From Nocardioides alkalitolerans (GTDB lineage Bacteria; Actinomycetota; Actinomycetes; Propionibacteriales; Nocardioidaceae): DNA of 64,000 nucleotides. The notes beneath the pieces were generated by a model. It ran no database searches, was not told where the DNA came from, and worked only from the letters and a program-made list of their open reading frames with translations. Shown one piece after another: positions 17,331-25,438 of this stretch (position 1 is the stretch's first letter; each line of letters opens with the position of its first letter). The translations under genes and the position numbers were made by a program. Location: the NCBI GenBank assembly GCA_038184435.1, contig CP116227.1, positions 3,625,501 to 3,689,500 of the forward strand, written 5' to 3'.

Positions 17331-18016
17331 GAGGCGGTCTTCTTCGGGCGCGGCAGGAGCTCGCTCGCGGCGTACCGGCCCAGCTGCCACGTCGCCCAGC
17401 CGTCGGCGCTCATGCCGACGACGCCGCCCAGCACGGGCACGCGCCGGCTCACGGTGACCGCGAAGCGCTTGCCCATGACGCGCGTGATGAGGTCGACGGC
17501 GACCTCGTTCGACAGCCGCACGTCGAGCTCCGGGTCGTGCTGCGGCGCGGTCGCGATGGCCATCGGCGGCGCGGGGATCGTCTTCTTCTTGAGCATCCGC
17601 TTGACCTCGCCCGGGCCCATCATGCAGGCGAGCACGGCGTTCTGGACCCGGGGGTCGTCGAGGTCGTAGCCCCGCAGGTGCGCCGTGATAGCGATGAGCC
17701 GGGCCTGGATCATCGTCAGCCCCGAGATGTTGGCGGGGATGGTCACGGCGACCGTCACGATGCCGCCGATGTTGGTCAACAGGCCCTGCGCCCCGGCGTA
17801 CTGCGCGTGCCGCAGCTGCGCCGCCTTGATCGCAGCGTCGACGTCACCGTCGTGGTCGGCCAGGTAGGCGGCGGCCGCCTCGGCGGCCGGCTTGAGTGGT
17901 CCGGCCCCGTGGATGGCGTGGTGCAACGCCTTCCGCACGAACCCGGAGGTCAGCTTGGGTGCCACGGTGGGCACGTTGGTCGCGGCCGCACGGCCCAGTG
18001 TCTGCTTCAGCCCCAT
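17327..18016 (-). CDS. EcsC-like family protein
   Basis: This 229-residue protein carries a hydrophobic central segment (GLLTNIGGIVTVAVTIPANISGLTMIQARLIAITAHLRGYD) that resembles the membrane-associated core of EcsC-family proteins, and a C-terminal GKRFAVTVSRRVPVLGGVVGM block also typical of them. It may associate with membranes, but no enzymatic residues are visible. The ATG at 18016 has TACGAT ending 6 nt upstream, so the mRNA is probably leaderless. It is divergent from aat. Family assignment is moderate. Confidence 0.55.
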   Translation of the reverse strand: MGLKQTLGRAAATNVPTVAPKLTSGFVRKALHHAIHGAGPLKPAAEAAAAYLADHDGDVDAAIKAAQLRHAQYAGAQGLLTNIGGIVTVAVTIPANISGLTMIQARLIAITAHLRGYDLDDPRVQNAVLACMMGPGEVKRMLKKKTIPAPPMAIATAPQHDPELDVRLSNEVAVDLITRVMGKRFAVTVSRRVPVLGGVVGMSADGWATWQLGRYAASELLPRPKKTAS

Positions 18017-18067
18017 GCGCAGATCGTAGGGAGCACCCGGTCATGCGGCCCGGCGTACGTTGGGGCC
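18017..18067. promoter_or_regulatory. Divergent leaderless promoters between the EcsC-like gene and aat
   Basis: TACGAT (read leftwards, 18028-18023) lies 6 nt before the leftward ATG; TACGTT (18056-18061) lies 6 nt before the rightward GTG at 18068. The whole divergent region is only 51 bp. Confidence 0.55.
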
Positions 18068-18745
18068 GTGCCCGTCGAACCGCCTCCCACGTACTGGGAC
18101 TTCGACGACCCGCGCCTGCGCACGCACGACGACGACGTGGTGGGAGCGGGTGCCGACCTCGAGCCGGGGACCCTCCTCGCGGCGTACCGCAGCGGCCAGT
18201 TCCCGATGCCCGACGACGACCACCTGCTGTGGTTCTCGCCGCTGCGGCGCGGCGTCCTGCCGCTCGACGGCGTGCGGGTCAGCCGCTCGCTGCGCCGGGC
18301 CCGCCGCGACTTCGAGATCCGTGTCGACACGGCGTTCGCGGAGGTCGTCGCCGGGTGCGCGGACCCGTCGCGCAGCGGCGCGTGGATCGACGACCGCGTC
18401 GCGGAGGCCTACGGGTGCCTGCACGACCTCGGCTGGGCGCACTCGGTGGAGGCGTGGCAGGGGGACGAGCTCGTCGGCGGCCTGTACGGCGTGGCGATCG
18501 GCGGGCTCTTCGCGGGCGAGTCGATGTTCCACCGGGTCCGCGACGCCTCGAAGGTGGCGCTGGTCGGGCTCGTCGAGCTGCTCGCGGCCGATGCGGCCGA
18601 GCTTCCCGCGCCCCGGCTGCTCGACGTGCAGTGGCAGACGCCGCACCTGGCGAGCCTCGGGGTCGTCGAGGTCGACCGGGTGGAGTACCTGGCGCGGCTG
18701 GAGCGCGCGCTCGAGCTGCCGCTGCCGGCGCCCTTCGACCACTGA
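18068..18745 (+). CDS. aat: Leucyl/phenylalanyl-tRNA-protein transferase
   Basis: This 225-residue protein should transfer Leu or Phe from tRNA to proteins with N-terminal Lys or Arg, marking them for ClpS/ClpAP-type degradation (N-degron pathway). Family hallmarks are GLLxxAYxxGxFPMP-like LLAAYRSGQFPMPDDD near the N-terminus, WFSPLRRGVLP, the GGLYGVAIGGLFAGESMF catalytic segment, and DVQWQTPHLASLG (family form D.Q..T.HL.SLG). The GTG at 18068 is favoured because a TACGTT -10 ends 6 nt before it. Length matches the family. Confidence 0.95.
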   Translation: MPVEPPPTYWDFDDPRLRTHDDDVVGAGADLEPGTLLAAYRSGQFPMPDDDHLLWFSPLRRGVLPLDGVRVSRSLRRARRDFEIRVDTAFAEVVAGCADPSRSGAWIDDRVAEAYGCLHDLGWAHSVEAWQGDELVGGLYGVAIGGLFAGESMFHRVRDASKVALVGLVELLAADAAELPAPRLLDVQWQTPHLASLGVVEVDRVEYLARLERALELPLPAPFDH

Positions 18746-18856
18746 GAAATTCCTGAGCCGGTCGGGTTTGGTCGTCGGCGGCCCGGGGATGGTGCGGCTC
18801 GCGCCACCGCCGCCGACGTGCGGAGGCGGCTGGCAACCCGAGACCTAGGAGCCTTC

Positions 18857-19258
18857 ATGAAGCGTGTTCTTTCCGTCGCTGCGCTGGTGCTCGCCGGCGC
18901 CTCCCTCACCGCCTGCGGCGGTGGCGTGGACGCCCCGACCGACGCCAGCAAGGACGACTTCTGCGGCGTCGCCGGCGGCACGTCGGTGCTGGAGTACTTC
19001 GACGAGGAGAACCAGGAGTTCAACGCCAAGGAGTACGGCGACGCGCTCGCCGAGGTCGGCACGCCCGACGACATCAGCGACGACGAGCGCGAGGGCTTCG
19101 AGATCGCGGTGCGCGAGCTGCGCGACGCGGGCGACGGCCTCAGCGAGTCGGACCTCGACGACCTCGACGACGACGAGATCAGCGACGACGAGAACGACAA
19201 GGTCGACGCCTTCGGCGACTACACGAGCGAGACGTGTGGCGAAGAGGGCATGTTCTGA
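18857..19258 (+). CDS. Small lipoprotein, two-cysteine exported family, member 1
   Basis: This 133-residue protein has a basic N-terminus, hydrophobic segment and lipobox LTAC (Cys20), so it should be lipid-anchored outside the membrane. The mature chain is very acidic. It contains DDFC, VGTPDDISDDEREGFE and a terminal TC, the core shared with the four following genes. TAGGAG lies 6 nt before the ATG at 18857. The function is unknown; the two conserved cysteines probably pair. Its signal peptide is almost identical to that of the next gene, showing recent duplication. Confidence 0.75.
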   Translation: MKRVLSVAALVLAGASLTACGGGVDAPTDASKDDFCGVAGGTSVLEYFDEENQEFNAKEYGDALAEVGTPDDISDDEREGFEIAVRELRDAGDGLSESDLDDLDDDEISDDENDKVDAFGDYTSETCGEEGMF

Positions 19259-19334
19259 CGGTCCGCCGTCCCGCCGGCCCCCGGCGGAGCAGCGCGTGTG
19301 ACCCCGTGACATCCCCGAGATCGAGGAGAGTTCC

Positions 19335-19706
19335 ATGAAGCGAGTTCTGTCCGCCGCCGCCCTCGTGCTGGCCGGCGCCACCCTGACCGCCTGCGGCGGC
19401 GCCCCGACCGACGCCAGCGAGGACGACTTCTGCGACGCCATGACGAGCGCCGGTGAGACGATCGTCGCCGAGTCGCAGAAGGACGGCGACGAGGAGGTCG
19501 ACTTCGGTGACGCCGTCGACGAGCTCGAGAGCACGGGCACGCCGGAGAACATCTCCGACGACGCCCGGGAGGGCTTCGAGTCGATCCTCGACAAGATGAA
19601 GGAGCTCGACGGCAAGACCGTCGACGAGGTCGGCGAGGACGAGGACGACCTCGACGGCGGCGAGGAGTTCAGCGACTACTACGCGGAGACCTGCAGCCCC
19701 GCCTGA
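19335..19706 (+). CDS. Small lipoprotein, two-cysteine exported family, member 2
   Basis: This 123-residue lipoprotein shares its first 20 residues nearly exactly with the preceding gene (MKRVLS-AALVLAGA-LTAC). The mature part has DDFC, TGTPENISDDAREGFE and YYAETC. The start ATG follows GAGGAGAG. It is separated from member 1 by 76 bp and is followed by a clear hairpin terminator, so members 1 and 2 may form their own transcript. No known Pfam-type domain is recognised. Confidence 0.75.
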   Translation: MKRVLSAAALVLAGATLTACGGAPTDASEDDFCDAMTSAGETIVAESQKDGDEEVDFGDAVDELESTGTPENISDDAREGFESILDKMKELDGKTVDEVGEDEDDLDGGEEFSDYYAETCSPA

Positions 19707-19726
19707 CGGTTCAGCAGAGCGCGCAC

Positions 19727-19770
19727 CACGAGGCGCCGGTGGCTCACGCCGCCGGCGCCTCGTGATGTTT
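19727..19770 (+). terminator. Intrinsic terminator after lipoprotein member 2
   Basis: A perfect 13-bp stem (CACGAGGCGCCGG / CCGGCGCCTCGTG) with a 12-nt loop is followed by ATGTTT, a weak T-tract. It separates the two lipoprotein genes from the next paralogues. Confidence 0.75.
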
Positions 19771-19802
19771 CGGCGAGGTGCGCGTCGTACACAATGTGGC
19801 CG

Positions 19803-20498
19803 GTGAGCACTCCTCCTGGTTGGTACGACGACGGTTCCGGCACCCGGCGCTGGTGGGACGGCACGCGGTGGGCCGAGCAGCCGCCGCCTCCCGCCTTCCC
19901 GGCGGGAGGGCAGCCCGGACTGCCGGGCGGGCAGCCGGGGTTCTCCGGCGGTCAGCCGGGTCAGCCTGCGCCGGGCAAGAAGCCGACCGGTCTGATCGTC
20001 GGTCTCGTGGTCGCCCTCGTCGCGGTGGTCGCGCTGGTGGTCGTCGTCCTCGTGCTCACGCTGGGCGGTGACGACGACCGGGACGACGACGGTGACCGCG
20101 ACCGCGACCGCGACGACCGCTCGAGCGAGACGGAGGACCCGGGCGGGCCGGACAGCCCGGGCCAGTCGGTGACCCGCCCGACGTTCGACCTGCCGACCGA
20201 CGCGAGCGAGAGCGACTTCTGCGCCGCCATGCAGGTCGCCGGCGAGGAGGTCGTCGACCAGTCGACCCAGGACGGCGACGCGACCGTCGACTTCGGCGTG
20301 GCGATCGAGGTGCTGCGGGCCACGGGTACGCCGTCGGACATCCCCGACGACGCACGCACGGGCTTCGAGGCGATCATCGAGGCGATGGAGGCCGCCGACG
20401 GCCTCACGGTCGACGAGTTCGAGGAGCAGGACGAGGCCGAGCTCGACGGCGAGGACGCGTTCGGCGAGTACTACACGGACACCTGCGCGAACTTCTGA
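19803..20498 (+). CDS. DUF2510 membrane protein, two-cysteine exported family, member 3
   Basis: This 231-residue protein begins with a DUF2510 motif (PPGWYDDGSGTRRWWDGTRWAEQ), followed by Gly/Pro linker repeats, one membrane helix at about residues 60-85, an Asp/Arg run, and then the shared exterior domain: SDFC, ATGTPSDIPDDARTGFE and TDTC. I chose the GTG at 19803 because CACAAT lies 7 nt upstream; an ATG at 19794 would add three residues. The next gene starts 2 bp after its stop. The same exterior domain is therefore fused to a different anchor than in members 1 and 2. Confidence 0.75.
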   Translation: MSTPPGWYDDGSGTRRWWDGTRWAEQPPPPAFPAGGQPGLPGGQPGFSGGQPGQPAPGKKPTGLIVGLVVALVAVVALVVVVLVLTLGGDDDRDDDGDRDRDRDDRSSETEDPGGPDSPGQSVTRPTFDLPTDASESDFCAAMQVAGEEVVDQSTQDGDATVDFGVAIEVLRATGTPSDIPDDARTGFEAIIEAMEAADGLTVDEFEEQDEAELDGEDAFGEYYTDTCANF

Positions 20499-20500
20499 CC

Positions 20501-21043
20501 ATGCGACTGCGGACGACCCACGACCAGCGCGGCGCCGTCGCGACCAGCACCCTGCTCGCGGTGGTGCTGGTCGCAGTGATCGCGGCCGGGCTCGTCGCGA
20601 TCGGGCTGGTGCTGGCGCTGAAGGGGGGTGACTCCTCGGCCGACCCCGGGGGCGATCCCGCGACCTCGGCGACCACGGAGGCGAGCGCCTCCGCGTCGAC
20701 CGTCACCGAGCCCCCCGCCGGGGAGCCGCCGGCGGACGCCGACGAGGACGCCTTCTGCGAGGTGGTCGTGCGCGCCTACGAGGACGTCAACGACCAGGTC
20801 AACGGTGGTGTGGAGATCTTCGACACGAGCGGGGTCGCCGACGACCTCGACCAGGTGGGAACGCCGGCGGACGCCCCCGCCGACGCGCGCGCCGGGTTCC
20901 TGCTCTACCTCGACGTGCTGCGCGCGGTCGACGGTGAGGCGACGGCCGACTTCGAGAGCTACAACCCCTACTACGACCTCAGCCCGTCGGACCGCGCCGA
21001 CTACGACGCCTACGCCGGCTACGAGGCCGAGACCTGCCTCTGA
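20501..21043 (+). CDS. Membrane-anchored two-cysteine exported family, member 4
   Basis: This 180-residue protein has a membrane helix at about residues 15-43, a Ser/Thr/Pro/Ala linker likely to be glycosylated or extended, and the shared domain with DAFC, VGTPADAPADARAGFL and EAETC. It begins 2 bp after member 3, so they are co-translated. The N-terminus (THDQRGAVATSTLLAVVL) resembles a signal anchor. Function is unknown. Confidence 0.72.
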   Translation: MRLRTTHDQRGAVATSTLLAVVLVAVIAAGLVAIGLVLALKGGDSSADPGGDPATSATTEASASASTVTEPPAGEPPADADEDAFCEVVVRAYEDVNDQVNGGVEIFDTSGVADDLDQVGTPADAPADARAGFLLYLDVLRAVDGEATADFESYNPYYDLSPSDRADYDAYAGYEAETCL

Positions 21044-21063
21044 CGCCGGGTAGCGTGAGCCGC

Positions 21064-21540
21064 GTGCGCCGTACTCGCCCTGCCCTGACCGCCGCGGCGG
21101 TCACCGTGCTCCTGCTGGCCGCGGGCTGCAGCGACGGGGGCGAGGACGCCGCCGACGAGTCGTCGGGCGCGCCCTCGAGCGCCCCGACCGCCCTCGAGTC
21201 GACGCTGGGGCCCGAGCAGGTGCTCGAGGACTTCTGCACCGCCGCCGGCCTCGTCGCATTCATGGAGACCGGCGAGGACCTGCGGCTCTGGGCGCAGAGC
21301 ATGAGCGAGGTCGAGCGGCCCACCGACCTGCCGGAGGACGCGGCGGAGGGGCTCGCGCTGCTGCAGGAGTACGCCGCGCAGGTGCCCCCCGACGCCGTCG
21401 CGGCCGAGCTGGAGCAGCCCGACTACACGCCCGAGCAGGTCGCGCAGCTGGGGGCGTGGTCGAGCTACCTCGAGGGCTGCCCGCAGGTCACGAACCCGCC
21501 GCAGACCATCGAGCCGTCGGCCGACCCCACCGAGGGCTGA
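21064..21540 (+). CDS. Lipoprotein, divergent two-cysteine exported family, member 5
   Basis: This 158-residue lipoprotein has lipobox LLAAGC. It is the most diverged member: EDFC, VERPTDLPEDAAEGLA and LEGC occupy the places of the shared core. The GTG at 21064 is preferred over the GTG at 21055 because TAGCGT (21051-21056) ends exactly 7 nt before it and overlaps the alternative start, matching the leaderless arrangement common in this window. It closes the paralogue cluster and converges on the rhodanese gene. Confidence 0.7.
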   Translation: MRRTRPALTAAAVTVLLLAAGCSDGGEDAADESSGAPSSAPTALESTLGPEQVLEDFCTAAGLVAFMETGEDLRLWAQSMSEVERPTDLPEDAAEGLALLQEYAAQVPPDAVAAELEQPDYTPEQVAQLGAWSSYLEGCPQVTNPPQTIEPSADPTEG

Positions 21541-21543
21541 ACG

Positions 21544-21879
21544 TCAGGCGACGTGCGGCGGCTGGCCCGAGCTGCTCTCCATCGGGCGTCCGGCGCCGGC
21601 CCAGTCGAGCATCCCGCCGTCGAGGTTGACGACGTCGCGACCCTGCTGCGCCAGCCACGCCACCGCCTGACCCGAGCGACCGCCCGCCTTGCACACGACG
21701 AGCGTCTGCTCCGTCGGCACCTCGTCGAGGCGGGCCGGCAGCTCGCTGAGCGGGATGTGGACCGCGCCGGCGATGTGCCCGGCCTCCCACTCGTGGGGCT
21801 CGCGCACGTCGAGCACGGCGAGGCCCTCGGGCAGGGGGTTCGGGACGCCGTCGATCGAGACGGTGGGGATGGAGACCAT
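21544..21879 (-). CDS. Rhodanese-like domain protein
   Basis: This single-domain protein of 111 residues has the substrate loop VVCKAGGRSGQAV, with the active cysteine expected to carry a persulfide, and the conserved DVREPHEWEAGHIAGAVHIPL segment. It is cytoplasmic. The ATG at 21879 has TAGCGT ending 7 nt upstream, and that TAG is also the stop codon of the frameshifted kinase gene before it. Sulfur acceptor unknown. Confidence 0.88.
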   Translation of the reverse strand: MVSIPTVSIDGVPNPLPEGLAVLDVREPHEWEAGHIAGAVHIPLSELPARLDEVPTEQTLVVCKAGGRSGQAVAWLAQQGRDVVNLDGGMLDWAGAGRPMESSSGQPPHVA

Positions 21880-21889
21880 GGGGGAGACG

Positions 21890-22430
21890 CTACCGCCGCT
21901 CCGGTTCCCACCGGAGGACCTCTTCGACCAGCGCCTCGGGCTCCAGCGAGCTGTCGAGACGCAGCACGGGTTGCCGGCGCTCGGCCAGCCAGGCCTCGTG
22001 CCGCGCGCGGCTGCGCCCGTCGAAGGCCGGGTCGTCGTACCCGCGGGCCCACGCCAGGAACGCGGCCGACGCCTCCGCGTCGTACGTCTCGCCGACGCGG
22101 CGGCGCTCCTCGCGCCGCTCGAGGCGGCGCAGGCGTTCGGCGGGATCGAGGGTGAGGAAGACGATGGCGTCGCACGCGTCGACGACCTCCTCCCCCCCAG
22201 CCGACCATCGACCCGGACAGCACCCAGGCCTCGCGGGGGACGAACATCGTGGCCATCAGGCGGAGCCGGTCGGGGACGGGTCGCTTCGTGACGTACGGCG
22301 GGGACGTCGGCACCCAGAAGTATTCGTCGGCGTCGGCGTGGGGCACCGACCAGTGGTCGGCCAGGGCGCGCCCCAGCGTCGTCGTGCCCGCGCCGCTGGC
22401 GCCCAGCACGTGGACCCGGCAGCGCCTCAC
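21890..22430 (-). pseudogene. Adenylate-kinase-like P-loop NTPase broken by a homopolymer frameshift
   Basis: The first half reads VHVLGASGAGTTTLGRAL (Walker A) through VLSGSMVGWG. A run of seven C (22192-22198) then shifts the frame. With six, translation continues sensibly as EEVVDACDAIVFLTL and ends with LRWEPERR at the TAG at 21890, giving 179 residues, the usual size for such small nucleotide/shikimate-kinase-like proteins. The start GTG at 22430 overlaps the stop of the glycosylase gene by 3 bp (GTGA). The gene is either truly inactivated, phase-variable, or a sequencing artefact. Confidence 0.75.
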
Positions 22431-23293
22431 TTCAGGAGCTTCGACATCCGCCGGTCGGCGAGCGGCTTGCCGCCGGTCTGGCAGGTGGCGCAGTACTGCA
22501 GGCTCGAGTCGGCGAACGACACCTCGCGCACGACGTCGCCACACACGGGGCACGTCTCGCCGGTCTTGCCGTGGACGGCCAGGTTGGTCTTCTTCTCGCC
22601 CTTCAGCTCGCTGGCGGCGAGCCCCCGCGAACGGCGTACGGCGTCGCCCACCACCCCGTCGAGCGCCGCGTGGAGGGTGTCCACCTGCTCGTCGGTGAGG
22701 CTGTTCGCGGGCTTGAACGGCGACAGCTTGGCGGCGTGGAGCAGCTCGTCGGAGTAGGCGTTGCCGATGCCGGCGATGATCGACTGGTCCCGCAGGACGC
22801 CCTTGATCTGGGCGCGCCCCGCCGCCTGCAGGATCTCCGCGAGCACGTCGCGCGTGAAGTCGGGCGTCAGCGGGTCCGGCCCGAGCCGCGCGATGCCGGG
22901 GACGTCGGCGGGGTCGTGGACGACGTACATCGCCAGGCTCTTCCGCGTGCCCGCCTCCGTGACGTCGAGACCGGAGCCGTCGTCGAGCACGATCCGCACG
23001 GCGAGGGTCGACTTGCTGCTCGGCTTCGGCGGGATCGTCGGCACCTCGTCGCGCCAGCGCACCCAGCCCGCGCGGGCCAGGTGCAGCACCAGGTGCAGGC
23101 CGCCCGCGTCGATGTCGAGGAACTTGCCGTGGCGGGTGACGCCGTCGACGAACGCGCCCTCGAGCGCCGTCAGGGGCGGGTCGAACGTCTTGAGGGCGCT
23201 GAACGCGGCGACGTGGACCTTCGCGATCGCGCGACCGTCGAGCCGGCCGCCCAGGTCGAGCGCCAGCGCCTCCACCTCGGGGAGCTCGGGCAT
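22427..23293 (-). CDS. Fpg/Nei family DNA glycosylase
   Basis: This 288-residue protein has the N-terminal catalytic MPELPEVE (Pro2 nucleophile, Glu3) and a C-terminal zinc finger CPVCG ... CATC. It also has the helix-two-turn-helix region GVLRDQSIIAGIGNAYSDELLHAA. These enzymes remove oxidised bases and cut the strand by beta/delta elimination. The zinc finger ends KPLADRRMSKLLK, differing from the classical Fpg end, so the exact lesion preference (Fpg or Nei) is open. A TAGGCT -10 ends 6 nt before the ATG. The next gene on the strand overlaps its stop. Confidence 0.92.
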   Translation of the reverse strand: MPELPEVEALALDLGGRLDGRAIAKVHVAAFSALKTFDPPLTALEGAFVDGVTRHGKFLDIDAGGLHLVLHLARAGWVRWRDEVPTIPPKPSSKSTLAVRIVLDDGSGLDVTEAGTRKSLAMYVVHDPADVPGIARLGPDPLTPDFTRDVLAEILQAAGRAQIKGVLRDQSIIAGIGNAYSDELLHAAKLSPFKPANSLTDEQVDTLHAALDGVVGDAVRRSRGLAASELKGEKKTNLAVHGKTGETCPVCGDVVREVSFADSSLQYCATCQTGGKPLADRRMSKLLK

Positions 23294-23388
23294 GGGGCGA
23301 GCCTAGCGCCGGGCGTTCGTGCGCGGGGCATGCTTCGCCGCCCGGCCACGGGTGTGTGGGCGGGCGGCGGGATGGTTGATGCCTGCTG

Positions 23389-24825
23389 TCAGCCGGGTTC
23401 TGGGTCGTCGGGCCAGGGGCGGGTGCCGTCGCGGTCGACGAGGTAGCGGAGGCCCATCGGGCTGGTCCAGATGAGGGCGTGGGGTGGTTCGTTCTGGGTG
23501 GGGTCGGTGGGGCGGTAGGTCCATCTGTTGCCGGTCGTCAGTTCGCGGTGGGTCTTCATGCGGTGGTGGCGTCGGCAGAGCGGGAAGAGGTTGCGGGTGG
23601 AGGTCTGCCCGGGTGGGCCTTGCGCTTGGTAGGGGTCGCAGTGGTCGAGGTCGGCGGTGCGGGAACTGCGGGTGCAGTAGGGGAAGACGCAGCGGGGCCA
23701 GCGGGCACGGACGTGCTCGGCGATCCGGTCGGGCGGGCTGTAGCCGTTGACGGCGTCATCCGTGTTGAGGTCGATGATCGGCTTGACGGTCACGGTCGTG
23801 TCCGGGCTCTCGCACCAGGCCTGGATCTGCTCGACGGCCACTGGCCCGCGAGGCGCGCCCGGGTTGTCGAGCCGGGCGAGGTCGATGCCGGTCATGTCGG
23901 TGCAGGTATCGATGCCGGGACCGATACCGTTGAGGGTGCCGGTGATCGCGGCCTGGTCGAGGTGCACGAAGAGCACCACCTCGCGCCGGGCCCGCTGGAC
24001 CGGCTGTGGCTGGTCTCCGTTCGGCGCTTCACCGGCGTCGTACTCCAGCGTGGTCACGCCGTCGCAGCGCCGCGCGATCTCGCCGAGGGCCATGGAGCGG
24101 CGGACGTCGAGGTCTGAGTCGCAGCCCAGGTCGCCCAGCTGCCGGGCCACGTGGGCGACGGTGCGTTCGAGGTCGAGCGCGTCGGCCAGGTCGAGGGAGC
24201 CGTGGACGTTCACGGTCCCGCGCAGGGTCCCGGTCAACGGATCCGTATAGCCCACGTCGCCGAGATCGATCGCCAGGTACCGCTCACCATCAGCCGCGTG
24301 ACGTTCGGCTTCGGTGGACTCGGGTTCGAACCGCGCCGCGGCCTCGGCCACCAGCCGGTCGACCTCGGGACCGGTGGCCTTGCCCGCGACGTACGCGACG
24401 TGCCGGTCCACGAACCCGGCGGCCTCGAACGTCAACGTCCGGGTCGCCTGCGCGATCCGCCGCCCCCGCCACACGTCGACCTCACCCGCAGCGACCCGCG
24501 CGTGTACCCGCGGTAGACGCCAGCGCAGCTCGACCGCATCCCCGACGAGCCGGCGCGCCGCGTCGAAGGAGCAGCCCCGGGCGGCGGCGACCTCCCCGAT
24601 GCAGAACTCCGCCACCACCGGCGCACCCGGCCCACCCAGCTCGAGGAACTGATCTCCGGCCAACGCCTCGGCGTACTCGGCCTCGTGCCACTCACCCAGC
24701 ACCGTGATCGGATCCCCCACCACCGCATCCGAGGTGTGCGCCGAAGCCCAATCGCCCACCGCGACGAACGCCGCCGCCTCCGCCACACGAGCAGCCTGCG
24801 TCCGCTCGCGGACCGCGTCGATCAA
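23389..24825 (-). CDS. DUF222 / HNH endonuclease domain protein (13E12-type)
   Basis: This 478-residue protein has a DUF222 helical region followed by an HNH nuclease: CVFPYCTRSSRTADLDHCDPYQ ... NLFPLCRRHHRMKTH. The two CxxC-like pairs and the DLDH / HH residues are those of active HNH proteins. Such genes occur in multiple copies in actinobacterial genomes (13E12 repeats), with unclear roles. The frame begins at a TTG (24825); an ATG at 24857 with TAGAGT 7 nt upstream is out of frame by one base across a run of five C (24846-24850). One extra base would give MDRGDPHHSDALIDAV, a more natural N-terminus. Confidence 0.85.
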   Translation of the reverse strand: MIDAVRERTQAARVAEAAAFVAVGDWASAHTSDAVVGDPITVLGEWHEAEYAEALAGDQFLELGGPGAPVVAEFCIGEVAAARGCSFDAARRLVGDAVELRWRLPRVHARVAAGEVDVWRGRRIAQATRTLTFEAAGFVDRHVAYVAGKATGPEVDRLVAEAAARFEPESTEAERHAADGERYLAIDLGDVGYTDPLTGTLRGTVNVHGSLDLADALDLERTVAHVARQLGDLGCDSDLDVRRSMALGEIARRCDGVTTLEYDAGEAPNGDQPQPVQRARREVVLFVHLDQAAITGTLNGIGPGIDTCTDMTGIDLARLDNPGAPRGPVAVEQIQAWCESPDTTVTVKPIIDLNTDDAVNGYSPPDRIAEHVRARWPRCVFPYCTRSSRTADLDHCDPYQAQGPPGQTSTRNLFPLCRRHHRMKTHRELTTGNRWTYRPTDPTQNEPPHALIWTSPMGLRYLVDRDGTRPWPDDPEPG

Positions 24826-24931
24826 CGCGTCGCTGTGGTGTGGGTCCCCCGATCCATGCCGCCCACTCTAGTCGAACAGACGTGCGATCACCACCTATGA
24901 ATGGCGATCTGTGGATGATGTCGACGTCCGT

Positions 24932-25339
24932 CTATCTGACGGGGCGGGGCGGGTACACCGTGTTGAGCGAACCGACCTCGCATGCGGGTTTGCCGTCAGG
25001 TGTCGTCCACACCAGGCGGCCGTCGTCGGTAGTCGCCAGTCGCAGGAGGACGCCATCGACCTCGGGGAAGGGCCCCCAGATCTCCTCGCAAGCCAGGGTC
25101 TGGAGGTCATCGAGCGCGTGGAGCTCCGGCGAGTCGGAGGGCAGCTGGCTCCAGCCGTCCGTTCGCACGATGCGCAGCGCGTCGACGTCGAGTTCGCTTC
25201 CGTCCGGCGTGAGCAGCAGGGCCGGATCGCCGGTGCGGAAGATCCACCGACGGCCGTGCAGGACTCCCCAGTCGCGGACCCCGGCGAGGGCCACGTCCGC
25301 GGCGATCGCGGCGAACGTCGTCGGCGAAGATCGCCCCAT
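24932..25339 (-). CDS. Hypothetical protein
   Basis: This 135-residue soluble, acidic protein has no signal peptide or membrane helix. The ATG at 25339 is chosen because GAGGGAGAG lies just upstream; the frame is open further, but into the tandem-repeat region. Segments such as WGVLHGRRWIFRTGDPALLL and LVWTTPDGKPACEV look like a compact beta domain. I do not recognise the family. It lies between the DUF222 gene and a 31-bp repeat array, an area that looks less conserved than its surroundings. Confidence 0.5.
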   Translation of the reverse strand: MGRSSPTTFAAIAADVALAGVRDWGVLHGRRWIFRTGDPALLLTPDGSELDVDALRIVRTDGWSQLPSDSPELHALDDLQTLACEEIWGPFPEVDGVLLRLATTDDGRLVWTTPDGKPACEVGSLNTVYPPRPVR

Positions 25340-25438
25340 CGCTCTCTCCCTCTCGGTGATGCCCTGCGTGCGGACGTCAGGACGCCACATGGCAGCTGCG
25401 AGCGTAGAGCCGTCGGCGGCGCGGATCGCACCGTGAAT

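Noticed and set aside
23389..24825. Mobile element with integrase or transposase
   Set aside because: Only a DUF222/HNH gene is seen; no terminal repeats, integrase or target-site duplication are visible around it.
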